NCBI GenBank assembly: GCA_009777485.1
Contig: WRLT01000001.1
Location: forward strand, 186,001 to 250,000
Source: Bacillota bacterium
GTDB lineage: Bacteria > Bacillota > Clostridia > Christensenellales > Pumilibacteraceae
Direction: 5' to 3'
Length of the DNA: 64,000 nucleotides
The notes beneath the pieces are model-generated. The model did no database searches and had not been told where the DNA came from. It worked only from the letters and a program-made list of their open reading frames with translations. This document shows, piece after piece, positions 51,800 through 61,101 of the stretch. A program made the translations under genes and the position numbers. Each line of letters starts with the position of its first letter. The first letter of the stretch is position 1.

Positions 51800-53758
51800 T
51801 TACTTGCTTGCGCTTTTAAAGCTGTCCTCTTTATTAAAGTCGGCGTTTTCTATAATATAGGCCTTGCGTAAATCTACCGCATCGCCCATTAACACCGACA
51901 CCAATTTTTCTGCTTCGGCGGCGTCGTCTATGCTTACCTGAACCAGTGTGCGGCGGGCGGGGTCCATTGTGGTAGTTTTTAATTGCAGCGCGCTCATCTC
52001 GCCTAAGCCCTTGTAGCGTTGAATTACCGCGCCGCGCCCCACGCGCTCTTTTACCGATTCTAACGCGGCATCGTTGTATACATACTCTACCGTATCTTTT
52101 TTGGCGATTTTATACAGCGGCGGCAAGCCGATATACACATGCCCCTCATTGATAAGGTTTTTCATATAGCGGAAAAAGAAAGTAAGCAAAATGGCACGGA
52201 TGTGCGCACCGTCTTGGTCGGCATCGGATAAAATGATTACCTTGTGGTAGTTAAGGTCGTCTAAGCTGAAATCCTCGCCTATGCCCGTGCCCAATGCGGA
52301 AATAATGGTGCGGATTTCCTCGTTTGCAAGCACTTGGTCGATGCGCTTTTTTTCGGCGTTTAACGGCTTGCCTTTAAGCGGCAAAATAGCTTGAAAGGTG
52401 CGGTTGCGCGCGTCCTTTGCCGTGCCGCCCGCCGAATCGCCCTCTACGATAAACAATTCGTTCTGCTCTGGCTTTTTGCCCGAACACGCCCACAGCTTGC
52501 CTACCAAATTAGAGTTGTCGATTTGTTTTTTGGCGCGTTGGATATCGGTTTCTTTACGCAGTGCCTCGCGCACCTTGCAGGCTTGCAATGCCTTTTTAAG
52601 CATGATGTCCAAAGTTGCCTTGTTTTCGGGAACCTCAAAAAACCGCGCAAGTTCTTCTTCTATTACCGCATCAACGGCGGCTTTGGCTTCGGGGTTGCCT
52701 AGCTTAGTTTTGGTTTGCCCCTCAAACTGTACGTTTTGCATTTTAACGGATAATACTACCGTTAAGCCCTCGCGGTAGTCGTCTCCTAACAGATTAGAAT
52801 CCTTTTCTTTTAGCATACCCGTTTTGCGGGCGTGGTCGTTCATAACTTTGGTAAGGGCGATTTTAAAGCCCGTTTCGTGCATGCCGCCTTCGGTGGTAGG
52901 AATGTTGTTTACATAGCTGCAAATGTTTTCGGTGTACGCGTCGGTGTGCTGCAAGGCAACCTCTGTTTCGATATTGTCGCGCACGCCTTTTAGATAAATC
53001 GGCTCATTAAATACTGCGGTGCGCGTTTCGTTAAGATATTTAACAAAATCCACTAAACCGCCCTCGTAGCAAAATTCGCGGCGGTGCTGCGGATTGGTGG
53101 GCTGTAAGCGGTTGTCGGTTAGCTGTATTTTGATGCCCTTGTTTAAAAACGCAAGCTCTCTAAGGCGCTTGGCAATGGTCTCTAACGAAAAAACTACCGT
53201 TTCAAAAATGCGCTTGTCGGGCTTAAAGCGCACCATCGTTCCGTTTTTTGCGGTCTTCATTCCCGTATCGAACAATTGATATTTAGGAACGCCGCCTTTA
53301 AATTTGCCGTCTACGTTTTTGGTTTCGAACTCCATGCGGTAGGTGGTTTTATGCTTGTACACCTCGACAATCAGCCATTCCGAAAGCGCGTTGGTAACGG
53401 CCGCGCCTACGCCGTGCAGGCCGCCCGAATGCGTGTAGTTGTCGTTGTTAAATTTACCGCCCGCGTGCAGCTGCGTAAAAACCACCTCTACGCCCGAAAA
53501 GCCTGTTTGCGGATGGATATCTACGGGAATGCCGCGCCCGTCATCCTCTACGGAAATCGAACCGTCCGTATGCAGCTCTACCGAAACGGATTGGGCAAAG
53601 CCGTTGGCGGCCTCGTCTATGGCGTTATCTACAATCTCCCACAATACGTGGTGTAAGCCCCTTGCCCCCGTAGTGCCGATGTACATACCTGGACGCGTGC
53701 GTACCGCGTCTAAGCCCTCTAATATGGTAATATCCTTTGCTTTATATTCTTTGCTCAT
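51800..53758 (-). CDS. parE: Topoisomerase IV subunit B
   Basis: 652 residues. GHKL motifs [30 protein letters not shown] and LHGVGAAVTNALS; TOPRIM EGDSAGGTAKDARN and DADQDGAHIRAILLTFFFR. The WEIVDN and EGDSAGG forms and pairing with parC distinguish it from the gyrB at 40115-42019. It supplies ATP hydrolysis for topoisomerase IV. It is the first gene of the operon with parC, metG and tatD. Confidence 0.92.
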   Translation of the reverse strand: MSKEYKAKDITILEGLDAVRTRPGMYIGTTGARGLHHVLWEIVDNAIDEAANGFAQSVSVELHTDGSISVEDDGRGIPVDIHPQTGFSGVEVVFTQLHAGGKFNNDNYTHSGGLHGVGAAVTNALSEWLIVEVYKHKTTYRMEFETKNVDGKFKGGVPKYQLFDTGMKTAKNGTMVRFKPDKRIFETVVFSLETIAKRLRELAFLNKGIKIQLTDNRLQPTNPQHRREFCYEGGLVDFVKYLNETRTAVFNEPIYLKGVRDNIETEVALQHTDAYTENICSYVNNIPTTEGGMHETGFKIALTKVMNDHARKTGMLKEKDSNLLGDDYREGLTVVLSVKMQNVQFEGQTKTKLGNPEAKAAVDAVIEEELARFFEVPENKATLDIMLKKALQACKVREALRKETDIQRAKKQIDNSNLVGKLWACSGKKPEQNELFIVEGDSAGGTAKDARNRTFQAILPLKGKPLNAEKKRIDQVLANEEIRTIISALGTGIGEDFSLDDLNYHKVIILSDADQDGAHIRAILLTFFFRYMKNLINEGHVYIGLPPLYKIAKKDTVEYVYNDAALESVKERVGRGAVIQRYKGLGEMSALQLKTTTMDPARRTLVQVSIDDAAEAEKLVSVLMGDAVDLRKAYIIENADFNKEDSFKSASK

Positions 53759-53812
53759 AAAATTTAGTAGCTCCTTTTGTTAGCCGTTGCATGAATTTAC
53801 GGTGTCTTAGCC

Positions 53813-53841
53813 ATTATACCACACTTTTTAGATAATCACAA
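53813..53841 (-). promoter_or_regulatory. Promoter of parE-parC-metG-tatD
   Basis: On the minus strand TTGTGA (about 53836-53841), 17 bases, TATAAT (about 53813-53818). The leader is about 50 bases and carries AAAGGAG near the start. Confidence 0.7.
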
Positions 53842-53863
53842 CTGTTTGCAATCTATATTTATA

Positions 53864-53899
53864 CACAAAAAAACCGCACTTTATACCCTATTGCGGTTT
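53864..53899 (-). terminator. Terminator downstream of tuf (distal)
   Basis: On the minus strand AAACCGCA (53892-53899) pairs with TGCGGTTT (53871-53878), followed by a run of T. It stops transcripts coming from tuf before the parE promoter. Confidence 0.75.
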
Positions 53900-53970
53900 G
53901 TAAGATGTTTGCATGAATATTTATTCATTTTCTTGCATAATTATTCGCCCCCATTCCCCTAAATTACCAA

Positions 53971-54004
53971 ATAAACCCCCCGCAAATACTGCGAAGGGTT
54001 TATA
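53971..54004 (-). terminator. Terminator-like hairpin downstream of tuf (proximal)
   Basis: On the minus strand AAACCCTTCGCA pairs with TGCGGGGGGTTT around the loop GTATT, with some imperfect pairs, then TATTT. A second backup terminator for tuf. Confidence 0.55.
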
Positions 54005-54141
54005 TAGCTACTTTATTTTAAACAAATTTCACGAAAGCCTATAACCACTTTAAAGCTTATAGTGGATATATTTAAGTGCGGCTATAAAGGTTGTATTTGT
54101 GAAATGACAGTTGCAGATTTTAAAGTCTATAAGCATGCTTA

Positions 54142-54309
54142 AAGCTTGTGGTGATAATCGAACAATAGCAGATTTACGGAAGATTTTTGCGTATGTCAAG
54201 CGGTTTCGACGACGCCGTACTAGCGGTACGGCTAGGAGAATTAGCGCGGACATACGTAAAAAGAACCGTAAAGATGCTGTTGTTCGGTTATCACCACATG
54301 CGCTTCTAT
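54142..54309. repeat. Long foldback element at the 3' end of tuf
   Basis: An imperfect inverted repeat about 168 bases long. The outer arms (for example TGTGGTGATAATCGAACAA and TTGTTCGGTTATCACCACA) are about 60 bases each, and the inner part closes with GCCGTAC-TAGC-GGTACGGC. Many mismatches are G-T or compensatory. The right arm overlaps the last bases of tuf. Together with 53759-54141 (two terminators, otherwise nothing coding) it fills the gap between parE and tuf. Confidence 0.8.
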
Positions 54310-55508
54310 TTAATTATTTTAGCGATAACGCCGGAACCTACCGTTCTGCCGCCCTCGCGGATAGCGAAGCGCAGGCCTTGCTCGGCAGCAATGGGGGTAA
54401 TCAGCTTTGCGTTAATGCTTACGTTGTCGCCGGGCATAACCATTTCTACGCCTTTGGGTAATTCGATAGTTCCCGTAACGTCGGTAGTTCTGAAATAGAA
54501 TTGCGGACGGTAGTTAGAGAAGAACGGAGTGTGGCGTCCGCCCTCTTCCTTTTTAAGAACGTAAATTTCCGCCGTGAATTCGGAGTGCGGCGTAATAGAA
54601 CCGGGTTTGGCTAAAACTTGGCCGCGCTCGATATCCTTACGGTCTACACCGCGCAATAAAATACCTGCGTTGTCGCCTGCTTGCGCTGCGTCAAGCATTT
54701 TTCTAAACATTTCTACGCCCGTAACAACCGTACTGCGCGTTGCGCGGATACCAACGATTTCGACAGGGTCTTGCACCTTAATCGCGCCTCTTTCTACACG
54801 TCCCGTTGCAACCGTGCCGCGTCCTGTAATGGTAAATACGTCTTCTACCGGCATTAAGAACGGTTTGTCGGTGTCGCGTGCGGGTGCGGGGATAAAGCTG
54901 TCTACCGCAGCCATAAGCTCGGTAATGCACGCACAAGCCGGGTCGTCCGCTTTGCCTGCCTGCGCCGCTTCTAACGCCTTAACGGCAGAACCGCGAATAA
55001 CGGGGGTATCGTCGCCCGGGAATCCGTAAGTGTCTAACAATTCGCGGATTTCCATTTCTACAAGGTCTAATAATTCCGCATCGTCAACTAAGTCGCATTT
55101 ATTCATAAATACAACAATTTTGGGTACGCCTACTTGGCGCGCTAACAGAATGTGCTCGCGCGTTTGCGGCATCGGGCCGTCGGTAGCCGAAACAACCAAA
55201 ATCGCGCCGTCCATTTGCGCCGCGCCCGTAATCATGTTTTTAACGTAGTCGGCGTGACCCGGACAGTCCACGTGCGCGTAGTGGCGCGTTGCCGTTTCGT
55301 ACTCGACGTGGCTGGTGTTGATGGTGATACCGCGCGCTTTTTCTTCGGGCGCTTTGTCGATATCCTCGTAACGCATTTTTTGCGAAAGGCCTTTGGCGGC
55401 TTGCGTCATAGTGATTGCAGCCGTCAAGGTAGTTTTACCGTGGTCAACGTGGCCGATAGTACCGATGTTGACGTGGGTTTTGCTTCTGTCAAACTTAGCT
55501 TTTGCCAT
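54306..55508 (-). CDS. tuf: Elongation factor Tu
   Basis: 400 residues, with GGAGG before the ATG. GTPase motifs: GHVDHGKTT (P-loop), [22 protein letters not shown], and the G4/G5 elements NKCD and GSAVKAL. Domains 2 and 3 are complete ([50 protein letters not shown]). It brings aminoacyl-tRNA to the ribosome. It has its own promoter (55613-55641) and ends in a long foldback with two terminators beyond. Confidence 0.97.
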   Translation of the reverse strand: MAKAKFDRSKTHVNIGTIGHVDHGKTTLTAAITMTQAAKGLSQKMRYEDIDKAPEEKARGITINTSHVEYETATRHYAHVDCPGHADYVKNMITGAAQMDGAILVVSATDGPMPQTREHILLARQVGVPKIVVFMNKCDLVDDAELLDLVEMEIRELLDTYGFPGDDTPVIRGSAVKALEAAQAGKADDPACACITELMAAVDSFIPAPARDTDKPFLMPVEDVFTITGRGTVATGRVERGAIKVQDPVEIVGIRATRSTVVTGVEMFRKMLDAAQAGDNAGILLRGVDRKDIERGQVLAKPGSITPHSEFTAEIYVLKKEEGGRHTPFFSNYRPQFYFRTTDVTGTIELPKGVEMVMPGDNVSINAKLITPIAAEQGLRFAIREGGRTVGSGVIAKIIK

Positions 55509-55612
55509 TTTTAAATTCCTCCAAGAATTTCTTTACTTTTTTTATTTTTGTTTTTATTTTTTTGTTGTTTTTCGGCGCGCCCCGTTAAGCCTAAGCAGAG
55601 GCGAACCATTAT

Positions 55613-55641
55613 ATTATAACCGATTGTTAATTTTATTTCAA
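55613..55641 (-). promoter_or_regulatory. Promoter of tuf
   Basis: On the minus strand TTGAAA (55636-55641), 17 bases, TATAAT (55613-55618). The leader of about 100 bases is A-rich and ends with GGAGG. Confidence 0.8.
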
Positions 55642-55680
55642 TCAAATTACAGCAGATTTAAAAAAGATTTTTTTAAGGGC

Positions 55681-57783
55681 TTAATCCTTGCGCGCCCTGT
55701 CGCCGATAATTTTTTCGCCGATACTGCGCGGCACTTCGGCGTAGTGGTTAAACGTCATGGTGTAGTTTCCGCGCCCTTGCGTAGCCGAACGTAAATCCGT
55801 TGCGTAGCCGAACATTTCCGAAAGCGGAATTTCGGATTTAATTTCCATAACGCCGTTTACGTTTTCGGTACCCATTAGGCTACCGCGCCGCGAACTTACG
55901 TCGCCCATAACCGTACCTAAATATTCGTCGGGCAGCGTGATATCTACCTTCATAATCGGTTCTAGCAGTACGGGGTCAGCTTTGCGCATACCTTCTTTAA
56001 ACGCCATGCTGCCCGCGATTTTAAACGCCATTTCGGACGAGTCGACATCGTGGTACGAACCGTCGTATACGGTAATTTTAAAGTCCATACACTCATAGCC
56101 CGCTAAAACGCCCGACTGCTTAGCTTCGGCGATACCCTTGTCGATAGCGGGAATGTATTCTTTGGGGATAGAACCGCCGACGGTTTTATCCTCGAACACA
56201 TAGCCCGAACCAGGTGTAAGCGGTTCCATATAAATTTTGCAGTGGCCGTATTGCCCCTTGCCGCCCGATTGACGGATGTATTTGCCCTCGACATCCACCT
56301 TTTTGCGGATAGTTTCGCGGTAGGCAACCTGCGGCTTTCCGACATTTGCCTCTACCTTAAACTCGCGCTTTAAGCGGTCTACGATAATTTCTAGATGCAA
56401 TTCGCCCATACCCGCAATAATGGTTTGGCCTGTTTCGGCATCGGTGTAGGTTTTAAAGGTAGGGTCTTCTTCGGCAAGCTTAACCAGTGCCATACCCATT
56501 TTTTCTTGGTCGGTTTTGGTTTTAGGCTCGATAGCTACGCTGATAACGGGCGTAGGAAACTGCATGCTTTCTAATACAATCGGCTTATCCTCCGCACATA
56601 GCGTATCGCCTGTGGTAGTGTCTTTAAGCCCTACTATCGCGCAAATATCGCCCGCGTAAATCTCGGAGATTTCTTGACGGTTGTTTGCGTGCATCAGCAG
56701 TACGCGCCCTACGCGCTCTTTGCGGTCTTTGGTGCTGTTTAATACATACGAACCCGCGCTTAGCTTGCCGCTGTAACAACGGAAAAACGTGAGTCTGCCT
56801 ACGTAAGGGTCTGCCATAACCTTAAACGCTAAGCCCGAAAAAGGCTCGGTGTCGGAGGCTTTACGCTCTTGCTCTTCCTCTTTGGGGGTTAAACCGCTGA
56901 TTGCGGGAATATCTAAGGGGCTGGGCAGATAGAAAATAACCGCGTCTAACAGCTTTTGCACGCCTTTGTTTTTGTAAGACGAACCGCACAGTACGGGGTT
57001 GATTTTCATGCCGATAGTAAGCTTGCGGATACCCTTGCGGATTTCGTCTACGGTGAAAGACGCGCCCTCGTCCTCGAAAAACCTTTCCATTAAAGCGTCG
57101 TCCGATTCGGCAACCGTTTCTAATAAAATAGCGCGGTGCTTTTCGGCAAGCTCTTTTAATTCGTCGGGAATTTCGGTTTCTTTCATATCCGTGCCTAATT
57201 CGTTGGTGTAGATAGTTGCCTTCATGGTAACTAAATCTACAATGCCTTTAAAAGTGTCCTCTGCGCCTACGGGCAGTTGAATGGCAACGGGGTTTGCGCC
57301 TAAACGCTTTTTCATCATATCCATGACGTTAAAAAAGTTTGCGCCGTTGATATCCATTTTGTTGACGTAGGCAATGCGCGGAACGCCGTAGCGCGTAGCT
57401 TGACGCCACACGGTTTCGGATTGGGGTTGTACGCCGCCTTTGGCGCAAAATGTGGCAACCGTTCCGTCTAAAACCTTTAACGAACGCTCTACCTCTACGG
57501 TAAAATCTACGTGACCGGGCGTATCGATTAGGTTGATACGGTGGTACGGCTGGTCGGGCGCGGTGCGCCATTGCGTGGTGGTTGCCGCGCTGGTTATGGT
57601 TATGCCGCGTTCTTGCTCTTGAACCATCCAGTCCATAGTGGCCGCGCCCTCGTGAACCTCGCCTAACTTATGCGATTTTCCCGAATAAAATAAAATGCGC
57701 TCGCTAGTAGTGGTTTTACCTGCGTCGATGTGCGCCATAATCCCGATGTTTCGGGTGTGTTCTAACGTATATTGTCTTGGCAT
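55681..57783 (-). CDS. fusA: Elongation factor G
   Basis: 700 residues. P-loop AHIDAGKTT, switch regions with [13 protein letters not shown] and [16 protein letters not shown], and NKMD; domains II to V are complete, ending with [20 protein letters not shown]. It moves tRNA and mRNA on the ribosome. It is the third gene of the rpsL-rpsG-fusA operon. A long foldback separates it from rpsG, and the AAGGAG lies about 17 bases before the ATG, farther than usual. Confidence 0.97.
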   Translation of the reverse strand: MPRQYTLEHTRNIGIMAHIDAGKTTTSERILFYSGKSHKLGEVHEGAATMDWMVQEQERGITITSAATTTQWRTAPDQPYHRINLIDTPGHVDFTVEVERSLKVLDGTVATFCAKGGVQPQSETVWRQATRYGVPRIAYVNKMDINGANFFNVMDMMKKRLGANPVAIQLPVGAEDTFKGIVDLVTMKATIYTNELGTDMKETEIPDELKELAEKHRAILLETVAESDDALMERFFEDEGASFTVDEIRKGIRKLTIGMKINPVLCGSSYKNKGVQKLLDAVIFYLPSPLDIPAISGLTPKEEEQERKASDTEPFSGLAFKVMADPYVGRLTFFRCYSGKLSAGSYVLNSTKDRKERVGRVLLMHANNRQEISEIYAGDICAIVGLKDTTTGDTLCAEDKPIVLESMQFPTPVISVAIEPKTKTDQEKMGMALVKLAEEDPTFKTYTDAETGQTIIAGMGELHLEIIVDRLKREFKVEANVGKPQVAYRETIRKKVDVEGKYIRQSGGKGQYGHCKIYMEPLTPGSGYVFEDKTVGGSIPKEYIPAIDKGIAEAKQSGVLAGYECMDFKITVYDGSYHDVDSSEMAFKIAGSMAFKEGMRKADPVLLEPIMKVDITLPDEYLGTVMGDVSSRRGSLMGTENVNGVMEIKSEIPLSEMFGYATDLRSATQGRGNYTMTFNHYAEVPRSIGEKIIGDRARKD

Positions 57784-57822
57784 AAATTGTTTCTTTAACT
57801 CTCCTTAATTCTTAAATGCTGT

Positions 57823-57952
57823 CAACGAAAGCCTTAGCTGCGCCGTAGACGGACAACAGACGCCGCGCCGCCGAAAGGCGTGTACTTAATGTACTCAACT
57901 GAGGCGGCAAGGCGTACGTAGTTCGTATACGGTGCGGCTAAGGCTTTCGTTT
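57823..57952. repeat. Foldback element between rpsG and fusA
   Basis: Imperfect inverted arms of about 48 bases. The outer CGAAAGCCTTAGCTGCGCCGT matches the complement of ACGGTGCGGCTAAGGCTTTCG (57930-57950) at nearly all positions, and the inner part includes GCCGCC/GGCGGC. The loop contains GTAC-TTAAT-GTAC. The right arm reaches the stop codon of rpsG. It would form a very stable RNA stem within the str operon mRNA. Confidence 0.8.
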
Positions 57953-58421
57953 ACCAGCGGTAATGTGCAAAGGCCCTATTCGCCTCCGCCATACGGTGCA
58001 TGTCCTCTTTTTTCTTAACCGATGCGCCCGCGCCGTTTGCCGCGTCCATCAATTCGCCTGCAAGCTTTTCCATCATGGTTTTTTCGCTGCGGGCACGCGC
58101 GTAGTTTACTATCCACCGAATCGCCAGTGTTTGACGGCGGTCGGGACGGATATCTATGGGAACTTGGTACGTAGACCCGCCTACCCTGCGCGCTTTTACT
58201 TCTAAAACGGGTTTTACGTTATCTAACGCTTTTTGGAAAACTTCCATAGCGTCTTTGGATGTTTTTTCTTTGATTAGGGTGAACGCATCGTATACAATGC
58301 CTTGTGCAATTCCCTTTTTTCCGTCGGTCATAATTTGATTTATCAATTTGGTTATAACTTTTGAATTATATAAAGGGTCGGGCAAAACGTCGCGTTTCGG
58401 CACCCCGCTTCTTCTGGGCAT
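57951..58421 (-). CDS. rpsG: 30S ribosomal protein S7
   Basis: 156 residues, the normal length. It opens [20 protein letters not shown] and has the conserved [19 protein letters not shown] and the C-terminal [13 protein letters not shown]. It binds the 3' domain of 16S rRNA and starts head assembly. It follows rpsL by 45 bases. Confidence 0.97.
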   Translation of the reverse strand: MPRRSGVPKRDVLPDPLYNSKVITKLINQIMTDGKKGIAQGIVYDAFTLIKEKTSKDAMEVFQKALDNVKPVLEVKARRVGGSTYQVPIDIRPDRRQTLAIRWIVNYARARSEKTMMEKLAGELMDAANGAGASVKKKEDMHRMAEANRAFAHYRW

Positions 58422-58466
58422 AATGATTCTCTCCTTAAAATTAGTGTGGGTTATTTTGGAACATTC

Positions 58467-58838
58467 TTATTTAGGGCGCTTTGCGCCGTACTTAGAGCGA
58501 GCCTGCTTCCGTTTCGCCACGCCTGCTGTATCTAGCGTGCCGCGAATAATGTGATAACGCACACCGGGCAAATCCTTCACTCTGCCGCCACGAATCAACA
58601 CGACGCTATGTTCTTGCAGATTGTGTCCGATACCGGGAATATAAACCGTACCTTCCATCTTATTAACAAGACGGACTCTGGCAATTTTGCGCAGTGCCGA
58701 ATTAGGCTTTTTGGGCGTAGTCGTGGTAACAGACAAACATACCCCGCGCTTTTGCGGGTTTTCGTCTAAAATCGGCGACTTCGACTTATAGGTGCGGTCT
58801 TTACGGCAGTTGCGAATTAACTGGTTCATTGTCGGCAT
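58467..58838 (-). CDS. rpsL: 30S ribosomal protein S12
   Basis: 123 residues. The decoding-centre motif [17 protein letters not shown] keeps the lysine (K43 in E. coli) whose change gives streptomycin resistance, and [13 protein letters not shown] keeps the Asp that is often methylthiolated. First gene of the str operon. Confidence 0.97.
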   Translation of the reverse strand: MPTMNQLIRNCRKDRTYKSKSPILDENPQKRGVCLSVTTTTPKKPNSALRKIARVRLVNKMEGTVYIPGIGHNLQEHSVVLIRGGRVKDLPGVRYHIIRGTLDTAGVAKRKQARSKYGAKRPK

Positions 58839-58870
58839 AATTACTCTACCTCCTTTTTAGTAGTATCGCC

Positions 58871-58954
58871 CTTGCTTTTGCAAGGAATTCAAAATAATGC
58901 GTGCCTTTTACGACACGCTAAAACATTATATAACAAATCCACTAAATCCGTCAA
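58871..58954 (-). promoter_or_regulatory. Promoter and structured leader of the str operon
   Basis: On the minus strand TTGACG (58949-58954), 18 bases, TATAAT (58925-58930). The leader RNA has two hairpins, GCGTG/CACGC (about 58899-58919) and CCTTGC-AAAA-GCAAGG (about 58870-58886), then AAAAGGAGG before the rpsL ATG. The hairpins could serve S7- or S12-mediated control. Confidence 0.7.
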
Positions 58955-58989
58955 ATACTTTTAAGGGGTTTTTTAAAATAATGAAAATT

Positions 58990-59125
58990 TCGGTAATGGA
59001 GGATTTACTTTTTTGGAACGCCCCAAAAAAGGTAACAAAAAAGGGCGGTTAGGGGGACTTTGCGGTTGTGTCCCCCTTAACAACTCCTGCGCAACTCGTT
59101 ACTTTTTGAAAAAGTAACCAAAACA
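58990..59125. repeat. Structured intergenic repeat
   Basis: Nested inverted repeats: GGTTAGGGGGAC pairs with GTCCCCCTTAAC (about 59047-59082), and GTTACTTTTTGAAAAAGTAAC (about 59099-59119) is a perfect palindrome. An outer GGTAAC/GTAACC encloses both. No coding. Confidence 0.7.
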
Positions 59126-59177
59126 CAATTACGGCTGTAAGTTTATAAATACAGTTTGTAATAAATAATTAAATTAG

Positions 59178-59310
59178 CCTTTAAAAAATTCCCCTCTTGT
59201 AGGCGCGACGCGGCGGCGACAGCCGCAAAAACACACCGTGTTTTTAGCCAAAGCGGGGAGTGAGGAACGAACGACCCATTGCAACGAAGTTGACGGGGTG
59301 GAAAGAAACC
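59178..59310. repeat. Composite repeat, disrupted copy D of the palindromic element
   Basis: It begins like copies A-C (AAAAAATTCCCCTCTTG) and ends like them (GAAGTTGACGGGGTGGAAAGA), but the arm hairpin is replaced by about 85 bases from another family. That insert has GGCGCGACGCGGCGGC, an AAAAACACAC/GTGTTTTT hairpin and AGCGGGGAGTGAGG. It fills the gap between the structured repeat and the small gene at 59332. Confidence 0.7.
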
Positions 59311-59331
59311 TTTAAAGTTTTTTTGCTTTTG

Positions 59332-59520
59332 TCAAAATTCGATAGAATTTGCATCTAATACAAAATGGCATAGTTCGTTGGCGGCGGGCGGAAAAACTCC
59401 CCCTTTATCTAGGGTAATGCTGCCTATTAGCAGCCCGTCTGCGGCGTAAACCGCGTATGTTCCGCTTTGGGGGGCAATATCCGATGCAGTAAGGCGTATC
59501 ATGCGGTTAGTTTTTACCAA
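59332..59520 (-). CDS. Small hypothetical protein
   Basis: 62 residues from a TTG, or 56 from the ATG at 59502; neither start has a clear ribosome binding site. The product reads like folded protein (SGTYAVYAADGLLIGSITL then KGGVFPPAANE) and recalls the short YjzC-like beta proteins, where a GxY strand is followed by LxKGxxFP. Identity is uncertain and the call could be wrong. Confidence 0.4.
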   Translation of the reverse strand: MVKTNRMIRLTASDIAPQSGTYAVYAADGLLIGSITLDKGGVFPPAANELCHFVLDANSIEF

Positions 59521-59563
59521 AGGGGCATTGTTTATGCGGCTATTGCACGGCTAGTAAAATGTG

Positions 59564-59592
59564 TTTACATTTGTACGGATATATGTTATACT
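59564..59592 (+). promoter_or_regulatory. Promoter of the ankyrin / Sel1 / RAYT genes
   Basis: TTTACA (59564-59569), 17 bases, TATACT (59587-59592). A leader of about 57 bases leads to TGAGGG and the ATG at 59657. Confidence 0.65.
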
Positions 59593-59656
59593 ATTAGAAA
59601 TTGCGGGCATTATTTATACTAAATATATAAATAATTCTTGTGAGGGTAAAAATTTT

Positions 59657-60550
59657 ATGTCCGACTTTAAACAAAAACAACTAGAACGTGAACGTTTTAA
59701 AGCATTGTGCGACCTTTTAGTAGCGGAGTGTAAATCTAAGCATGCCAACTTAGACAGCGTTAAAACCTTGCTGCAAAGCGGTGCGGATGTGCAGTATAAA
59801 TATTCTGAGCCGCTGCGCCGCGCCGCTAAAAACCAAAATTTTGAGCTTATTAAGCTGCTGATTAATCACGGCGCATTAACCGATGCTCCGATAGCGCGCA
59901 CGTTTTTGGCGCAGATTTGCGACCATAAGTTTAACGAAAAAATAGAGCCTGCTTTTTTTGAGATTTTAGATATGGCGCATTCTAAAACGGGCGATTACAT
60001 GAGTTTGTTTACGCCATATATCAACAGTATGGCGGTTCACGGACGCTTAGATAAATTGCGCTGTTTGCAAAAACGCTATTATCTTACCGAATCAGAGTTG
60101 GCAGGCGTAATAGAACGCCGCGTGATTTTTGAAATTGTTTTAAACAACCACGACGAAATTTTAGAGTTTATCGAAAAGCACAAAAACTGGTACGTGCAGG
60201 AATCGTACGATATGGCGGTGGATTCGGGCGAATGGATAGTGTTAGAGCGGCTGATTAAAGTAGGCGGTTATGTAAAGCCGTCGGATAAGGCCGTTGCTAA
60301 GGCGGTGTTTGACGGTCATTTTGCGGTACTGGACATGCTGTTTAACTGCGGATACAGCTTTGAGCGCAAGGAAATATTTTTAGAAAAGGCGTGCCGCGCC
60401 GCGCTATCCAGAGGCACACGCAGTTTGGCATATCTGACTCAGCACGGCTACGCGCTTTCGGACAAGTATATGGGAAAAACTATTTTAGAACACGCGATAG
60501 ACGATAAAAATTTACCGCTGTTAGACTATTTGCAAAGTAACGCCGGTTAA
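59657..60550 (+). CDS. Ankyrin-repeat protein
   Basis: 297 residues from the ATG at 59657 with GAGGG upstream; an earlier frame start lies inside the promoter. Ankyrin-type helical repeats are visible: LDSVKTLLQSGADVQYKYSE, PLRRAAKNQNFELIKLLINH, then weaker units around FAVLDMLFNCGYSFER and SLAYLTQHGYALSDK. There is no signal peptide, so it is cytoplasmic and probably a protein-binding scaffold. It is followed 44 bases later by a Sel1-like gene. Confidence 0.8.
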   Translation: MSDFKQKQLERERFKALCDLLVAECKSKHANLDSVKTLLQSGADVQYKYSEPLRRAAKNQNFELIKLLINHGALTDAPIARTFLAQICDHKFNEKIEPAFFEILDMAHSKTGDYMSLFTPYINSMAVHGRLDKLRCLQKRYYLTESELAGVIERRVIFEIVLNNHDEILEFIEKHKNWYVQESYDMAVDSGEWIVLERLIKVGGYVKPSDKAVAKAVFDGHFAVLDMLFNCGYSFERKEIFLEKACRAALSRGTRSLAYLTQHGYALSDKYMGKTILEHAIDDKNLPLLDYLQSNAG

Positions 60551-60594
60551 TCCAAATAAACTTTTGAAATACACCTTAGGATAAGGAGAAAATT

Positions 60595-61101
60595 ATGCTA
60601 GACTACGCTGCCCTGCCCGATGAGGAAATCGAAAACCGCGCCGCCCTGGACGAACCCGGCGCATTGTACGAAAAAGGCGACCGCCTGTTAAATAAAGGCG
60701 AACTTGCGTGCGCCCGAAAGTATTTAACGCTTTCCTCCATTTTAGGAAACCGCGACGCGCATATGCGGCTTGGACGCATTTGTGAAGATGAGGACAACAT
60801 CGAAGAGGCGTATAACCTGTACGCGCTGGCGTGGGGAAAAGGTTTAGACAACGCACTGCCCCGCCTTGCCCGCATGCTGATGCACAGCGACAAGCGGCTG
60901 GGTATAGATATTTTAAAAACACACGCGCATGAGGGCAATGCGGATTGCGTGCGTGAACTGATTGACATTTTTAAAAAAGAAACCAGTGCGGCGGCAAAAA
61001 AAGAACTGGCTTTATATAAATCGCTGCTGCGTGACCTTACGGGTAAAGATGAGGATGCGGATAAACCGCAGCCGCAAGATGGCACGGACGAAGCGAAGTA
61101 A
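60595..61101 (+). CDS. Sel1/TPR-like repeat protein
   Basis: 168 residues, with AAGGAG 8 bases upstream. Helical pairs resemble Sel1/TPR repeats: LYEKGDRLLNKGELACARKY, AHMRLGRICEDEDNIEEAYN and LPRLARMLMHSD. The C-terminus is charged. It is cytoplasmic and probably a protein-interaction module. Its end overlaps the RAYT-like gene by 23 bases, so the two are coupled. Similar Sel1 repeats end the GATase at 42927-44189. Confidence 0.75.
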   Translation: MLDYAALPDEEIENRAALDEPGALYEKGDRLLNKGELACARKYLTLSSILGNRDAHMRLGRICEDEDNIEEAYNLYALAWGKGLDNALPRLARMLMHSDKRLGIDILKTHAHEGNADCVRELIDIFKKETSAAAKKELALYKSLLRDLTGKDEDADKPQPQDGTDEAK

